Origin: an uncultured Ruminococcus sp.
GTDB lineage: Bacteria > Bacillota_A > Clostridia > Oscillospirales > Ruminococcaceae
NCBI GenBank assembly: GCA_900315975.1
Contig: ONBA01000067.1
Span: 1 to 7,532, forward strand
DNA length: 7,532 bases
Reading direction: 5' to 3'
Shown here piece by piece: positions 4,686-7,532 of this stretch. Both the position numbers and the translations under genes were made by a program. Position 1 is the first letter of the stretch. Each line of letters opens with the position of its first letter. The notes below the pieces were generated by a model. It searched no databases. It saw nothing but the letters and a program-made list of their open reading frames with translations, and was not told where the DNA came from.

Positions 4686-6629
4686 ATGCCCGTACAGGAT
4701 AATGACGATAAGAGAACCGCCGACCAGCCTGCGATCGATGCGGAGGAAGAACTGAGAAGAAAACAGGCGCAGGCTCAGGAACAGCAGCAGGAGGAGTCCG
4801 GCGCTCAGAAGTCGGGTAAGCTCCTGCCTATCCTGAACGCAAAGGCAGAGCATCATCAGAGCCGTATCGACTCCCTTGATGAGAAGATTGCCAATCAGAC
4901 GGATAAGATCGACCGCAACAAGGCGAAGATCGAAGCACTGTCTGCAAAGGCTGATAAGCTCGAAGATACGAACCGTATGCTCAAAGCGACTATCGGAAAT
5001 CTGCCCGGTATCGGTGCGATCATTGCCAATAACGAGAAGCGTATTCAGGCGATCCGTGAGGTCAAGATCCCGAAGCGGCAGGAAAAGATAGATCAGGGCT
5101 GGAAGAAGATCGACACCCTGACCGCAAAGCGTGACCGTATCGAACACAAGCTGAACCGTGTGATCGCTCTCAATGACACGATCAAGAGTTTTTCTATCGG
5201 TTTCAATAAGGAGCGCCATGAAGCCTTTGCCGATGCAATGACACGGCTGAACGGTGCAACGGTGGATTGCCTGTCTGACAAGAAAAATGCACTTGTTGCA
5301 CAGAAAGACCAGCTTATGCAGACTTACAATGATCCTGCTACAAGTATGGCTGACAGGTTCAGAATCCAGCAGAAAATCAACGATGTCACCAAGCGTGTCA
5401 CAGACCTTGAAAGCAAGATCGTGAAGCTGGCACGTCCTGAAACTCACTATGCAGAGCAGACCAATGACCAGCTTGATGCTTCGATGAAGTTGACGGGAGA
5501 TAAGCTCGAAGAAATGGCTGACAGCGGAAACGTAACAATGCCTGCGCTTGCTGAGGAAACAGTCACAGCCGCACAGAAGGTCGAAACGCTTGACAGGTCA
5601 AAGGTCGCTGAACTTGCCGATCAGCTCGGTATCCAGCCGCTTTCCAATGCTGAAATGCAGGTGGAAGATGATTACAACATGATCGACGGTATTATCAACA
5701 ACGGCAGCAAGGAGGACGTTGATAAGGCAAAGGAAAAGCTCCGTGAGGGTATCAGGAACATGGAGAGTATCGCCGGCAACGACTTTGTCCCGCAGGAAAT
5801 GAGGGAGAATGCTGCGGCAGAGCTTACCAAAATGAAACAGCAGCTTTCTTTGCTTGACAGCTCTGATGAGGTGTTTGTTGAGAGCAGTCTTGCAACAATG
5901 CTCGATAACGGTACAGCGGAGCTTACAGATAACGGCGGTTTTAAGGTCAATGCGGATTACTATTTTGATCTGCCCAGAGATGAGCGTCATTATGAAACTT
6001 TGACCGAAGTACAGGCAATGGAGGTTATTTCCGCACTTACTGCATCGGCGGTCGATTTTTCCGCTATGTCTAAGGGCAATGATAAAGTCAGCCTTGTGGT
6101 TGCGGAAAAGGACGTGCCTGTCCTGAATGATATTATGCTTTCCGCTATCGGAAAAGTCGCCCGAACAGCAGCGGCAAAAGGAAACGCCGGAAAGGGCGAA
6201 AAGGGCAAGTATCAGACGATCAATCCCGAATACTATGCTTCACTTCCGAAAGATGAGCGCTTTACAACTGCCGAGCCTGCGAAAACGGCTCAGGCGATCA
6301 CAGCGGAGCTTGAAAAGGCAGGTGTTCCGTTCTCAGCAGTGGTACGAAAGAATAATACTATCGCTATCACTGTAAGAAAAGAAAATGCTCCTGCATATAA
6401 GCGGATCGAGAGCGCTGTCAAAGCGACACTCGCTAAGGAGCGTGTACCGGTATCCCCTGCAAAAGTGCAAGCAAAACAGCAGCCGAAGCGTTCTGCACCT
6501 CAGCGTCAGGGTACGGCTTTTCTGTCACGAAGTGATATGCAGAAGGAAGCGCAGAGAGTCAGACAGCAGGGGAAAAAGCAGGATAAGCCTGCCCCTGCGA
6601 AAAAGAAAGACAATCAGGGGCTTGAATAA
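4686..6629 (+). CDS. Large coiled-coil ICE protein with duplicated C-terminal module B (647 aa)
   Basis: ATG 4686 is placed 6 nt after GAGG (4676-4679). The N-terminus (1-45) is polar and Gln/Glu-rich, likely disordered. Residues 50-250 are a long heptad-like region ('SRIDSLDEKIANQ', 'DRNKAKIEALSAKADKLED', 'FRIQQKINDVTKRVTDLE'), broken by a Gly/Pro/Ile-rich hydrophobic loop at about 101-114 (ATIGNLPGIGAIIA). Residues 300-400 are acidic and helical. Residues 422-493 and 513-584 are two copies of a 72-residue alpha/beta unit. The last 60 residues are Lys/Arg/Gln/Pro-rich with 'SRSDMQKEAQRVRQQ'. No signal peptide or enzyme motif is seen. I do not recognise a named family. The architecture fits a cytoplasmic scaffold or DNA-associated structural protein. 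It is followed with no gap by the Toprim gene, whose ATG directly abuts this TAA. Confidence 0.85.
   Translation: MPVQDNDDKRTADQPAIDAEEELRRKQAQAQEQQQEESGAQKSGKLLPILNAKAEHHQSRIDSLDEKIANQTDKIDRNKAKIEALSAKADKLEDTNRMLKATIGNLPGIGAIIANNEKRIQAIREVKIPKRQEKIDQGWKKIDTLTAKRDRIEHKLNRVIALNDTIKSFSIGFNKERHEAFADAMTRLNGATVDCLSDKKNALVAQKDQLMQTYNDPATSMADRFRIQQKINDVTKRVTDLESKIVKLARPETHYAEQTNDQLDASMKLTGDKLEEMADSGNVTMPALAEETVTAAQKVETLDRSKVAELADQLGIQPLSNAEMQVEDDYNMIDGIINNGSKEDVDKAKEKLREGIRNMESIAGNDFVPQEMRENAAAELTKMKQQLSLLDSSDEVFVESSLATMLDNGTAELTDNGGFKVNADYYFDLPRDERHYETLTEVQAMEVISALTASAVDFSAMSKGNDKVSLVVAEKDVPVLNDIMLSAIGKVARTAAAKGNAGKGEKGKYQTINPEYYASLPKDERFTTAEPAKTAQAITAELEKAGVPFSAVVRKNNTIAITVRKENAPAYKRIESAVKATLAKERVPVSPAKVQAKQQPKRSAPQRQGTAFLSRSDMQKEAQRVRQQGKKQDKPAPAKKKDNQGLE
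5949..6164 (+). repeat. First 72-residue copy of module B in the 647-aa protein
   Basis: Residues 422-493, starting N-A-D-Y-Y-F-D-L-P-R-D-E-R and containing V-D-F-S-A. It aligns to residues 513-584 over 72 positions with no gap. Both copies keep N-x-x-Y-Y-x-x-L-P-(R/K)-D-E-R at the start and V-x-F-S-A at position 35-39. Confidence 0.8.
6222..6437 (+). repeat. Second 72-residue copy of module B in the 647-aa protein
   Basis: Residues 513-584, starting N-P-E-Y-Y-A-S-L-P-K-D-E-R and containing V-P-F-S-A. A Gly/Lys/Ala-rich linker (residues 494-512) separates it from the first copy. This copy is the closer of the two to the single unit in the 209-aa protein (A/S-G-V-P-F-S-A). Confidence 0.8.
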
Positions 6630-7532
6630 ATGAGAATAACAGATGAACAGAAAGAAAGGGCGGCATTTGTCAATCTTCCTCAGTTCCTCATGGCTCACGG
6701 CTTTGATTTGAAGAAAGTCGGCAGAGAGTATGTGTGGAAGGATCACGATAGCCTGCACATCAAGGATAACGGTCCGGGTGAGCGTGGTGCTTGGTTCAGG
6801 TTCAGCGAGGACAAGGGCGGCGATAACATTGGATTCCTGCGTGAATACATGGGAATGTCCTTTGTTGATGCCGTTGAAGCTCTCACAGGTGAACACATCG
6901 ACCGCACCTATACTCCGTCCCGCACATACCAAACGAAGCCCGTTCAGCAAACGGCAAGGGAGCTTTCCCTTGCCGAAGCTGACAATGCAAGGCGTGTGTT
7001 TGCGTACCTGTGCAAGACCAGAGGGCTTGACTATGATATGGTATCAGCTCTTGTCCGTGATGGAAGTATCGCTCAGGAAGAAAAGACAGGAAATGTCCTT
7101 TTCAAGTATTACGATACTGACGGAAAAGTGATCGGTGCTGAGAAAGTCGGCACATCGACTGACCACAAATTTAAGGGTATTGCAACAGGCTCGGCATCAG
7201 GACACGGCTTTGAAGTAGTCCGTGGCACGGGAGAAAAGGCTTTTTTCTTTGAGTCGGCTATTGATATGCTCTCCTATCTGCAAATGCACGATAAAGAACT
7301 GACCGATTGCAGGCTCGTTTCCATGATGGGCGTGAAGCCGAATATCGTGCTTGACACGATGCTCCGTCACAATATCTCCCCTGAGAATGTTTCCCTTTGC
7401 TCCGATAACGATACCGCAGGCAATGAATTTGCCCAGCGTTTGCAGGAGCAGTATCCCGACATGAAGCGTGTTATCACTCCCGATACATATAAAGACTGGA
7501 ATGATATGCTTCGTGGTATCCCAAAAGCAGTA
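6630..7532 (+). CDS. DUF3991/Toprim-domain primase-like protein (3' end outside window)
   Basis: ATG 6630 abuts the preceding stop and follows AGGGG (6616-6620) by 9 nt. 301 residues are visible with no stop, so the gene continues past 7532. The N-terminus (about 33-87) has the outline of a DnaG-type CHC2 zinc domain: 'YVWKDHDSLHI', 'GAWFRFSEDKGGDNIGFL' and 'MSFVDAVEALTG'. It lacks all the zinc-binding Cys residues. Residues 112-180 match the DUF3991 region ('ARRVFAYLCKTRGLDYDMV...', 'NVLFKYYDTDGKVIGAEKVG'). From about 200 a Toprim_2 domain has E208 in 'FFFESAIDML' and D259/D261 in 'CSDNDTAGN', then 'YKDWNDML' (287-294), typical of the domain's end. Such proteins are common near topB in mobile elements and are thought to act in primer synthesis or DNA processing at replication or transfer. 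The reaction here is inferred, not shown. Only a short C-terminal part is likely missing. Confidence 0.87.
   Translation, partial: MRITDEQKERAAFVNLPQFLMAHGFDLKKVGREYVWKDHDSLHIKDNGPGERGAWFRFSEDKGGDNIGFLREYMGMSFVDAVEALTGEHIDRTYTPSRTYQTKPVQQTARELSLAEADNARRVFAYLCKTRGLDYDMVSALVRDGSIAQEEKTGNVLFKYYDTDGKVIGAEKVGTSTDHKFKGIATGSASGHGFEVVRGTGEKAFFFESAIDMLSYLQMHDKELTDCRLVSMMGVKPNIVLDTMLRHNISPENVSLCSDNDTAGNEFAQRLQEQYPDMKRVITPDTYKDWNDMLRGIPKAV

Noticed and set aside
3900..5200. Many GATC/CGATC words, considered as a possible methylation or origin-like cluster
   Set aside because: They follow from frequent ATC (Ile) and GAT (Asp) codons in these genes and are spread across all + strand genes, with no spacing pattern.
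4491..5447. Minus-strand ORF of 318 codons
   Set aside because: It lies opposite the 209-aa gene, the microprotein and the coiled-coil gene. Its Leu/Cys/Ile-rich product is what reverse-reading of Lys/Glu-rich codons gives.
5598..5990. Minus-strand ORF opposite the coiled-coil gene
   Set aside because: Same reverse-codon effect; no start signals and no recognisable domain.
6525..7131. Overlapping short ORFs in other frames at the Toprim gene (6525-6950 minus, 6730-7131 plus)
   Set aside because: The continuous frame from 6630 contains DUF3991 and Toprim motifs through the window end, so these are shadows.
1..7532. CRISPR array, tRNA or rRNA genes
   Set aside because: No regularly spaced repeats, tRNA cloverleaf signals or rRNA-like stretches were seen; the window is almost entirely protein-coding.

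Overview
The window is a backbone segment of what looks like an integrative and conjugative element (ICE) from a gut Bacillota, most likely a Ruminococcus-type Oscillospiraceae. The evidence is the gene set and order: the C-terminus of a secreted protein, a small membrane protein, topoisomerase III, repeat-bearing hypothetical proteins, a long coiled-coil protein and a DUF3991/Toprim primase-like protein. Start/stop overlaps are tight and Shine-Dalgarno sites are GGAGG-type. The host genus is an inference from protein style, not a database match. Everything reads on the + strand except one gene.

Layout. At 1-583 are the end of a Cys-containing beta-rich secreted protein and a 69-aa single-TM protein. 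At 583-1513 is a self-contained, oppositely oriented cassette: a PD-(D/E)XK (Rpn/transposase-family) nuclease with its own extended -10 promoter, a palindrome at the predicted transcription start, a TTG start with a good RBS, and an intrinsic terminator. At 1547-3491 is topB, whose reading frame breaks inside the zinc ribbon. At 3484-4597 are two small hypothetical proteins built from shared repeat modules; the first also has a frame break near its N-terminus. At 4594-4677 is a 27-aa membrane microprotein. At 4686-6629 is a 647-aa coiled-coil protein with a duplicated 72-residue module. At 6630-7532 is a DUF3991/Toprim protein cut by the window end.

How they may work together. TopB and the Toprim/primase-like protein are DNA-processing enzymes of the kind conjugative elements use for replication and transfer. 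The proteins between them share two modules: an HTH-like 30-residue unit (A) and a 'VPFSA' alpha/beta unit (B). Module A occurs in genes 3484-3971 and 3968-4597; module B occurs in genes 3968-4597 and 4686-6629. The middle gene therefore links the other two, suggesting one co-evolving set. From topB onward all junctions overlap or nearly abut, so this is one translationally coupled operon.

Most interesting points. (1) The nuclease gene has a near-ideal internal Shine-Dalgarno and ATG that would make its 54-residue C-terminal HTH-like domain alone, as in the intragenic antitoxins described for Rpn proteins. (2) Two frame breaks about 200 bp apart both sit on a short direct repeat with a 2-nt spacer; in both cases skipping exactly one repeat period restores the expected frame. 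(3) The shared modules tie three consecutive unannotated genes together.
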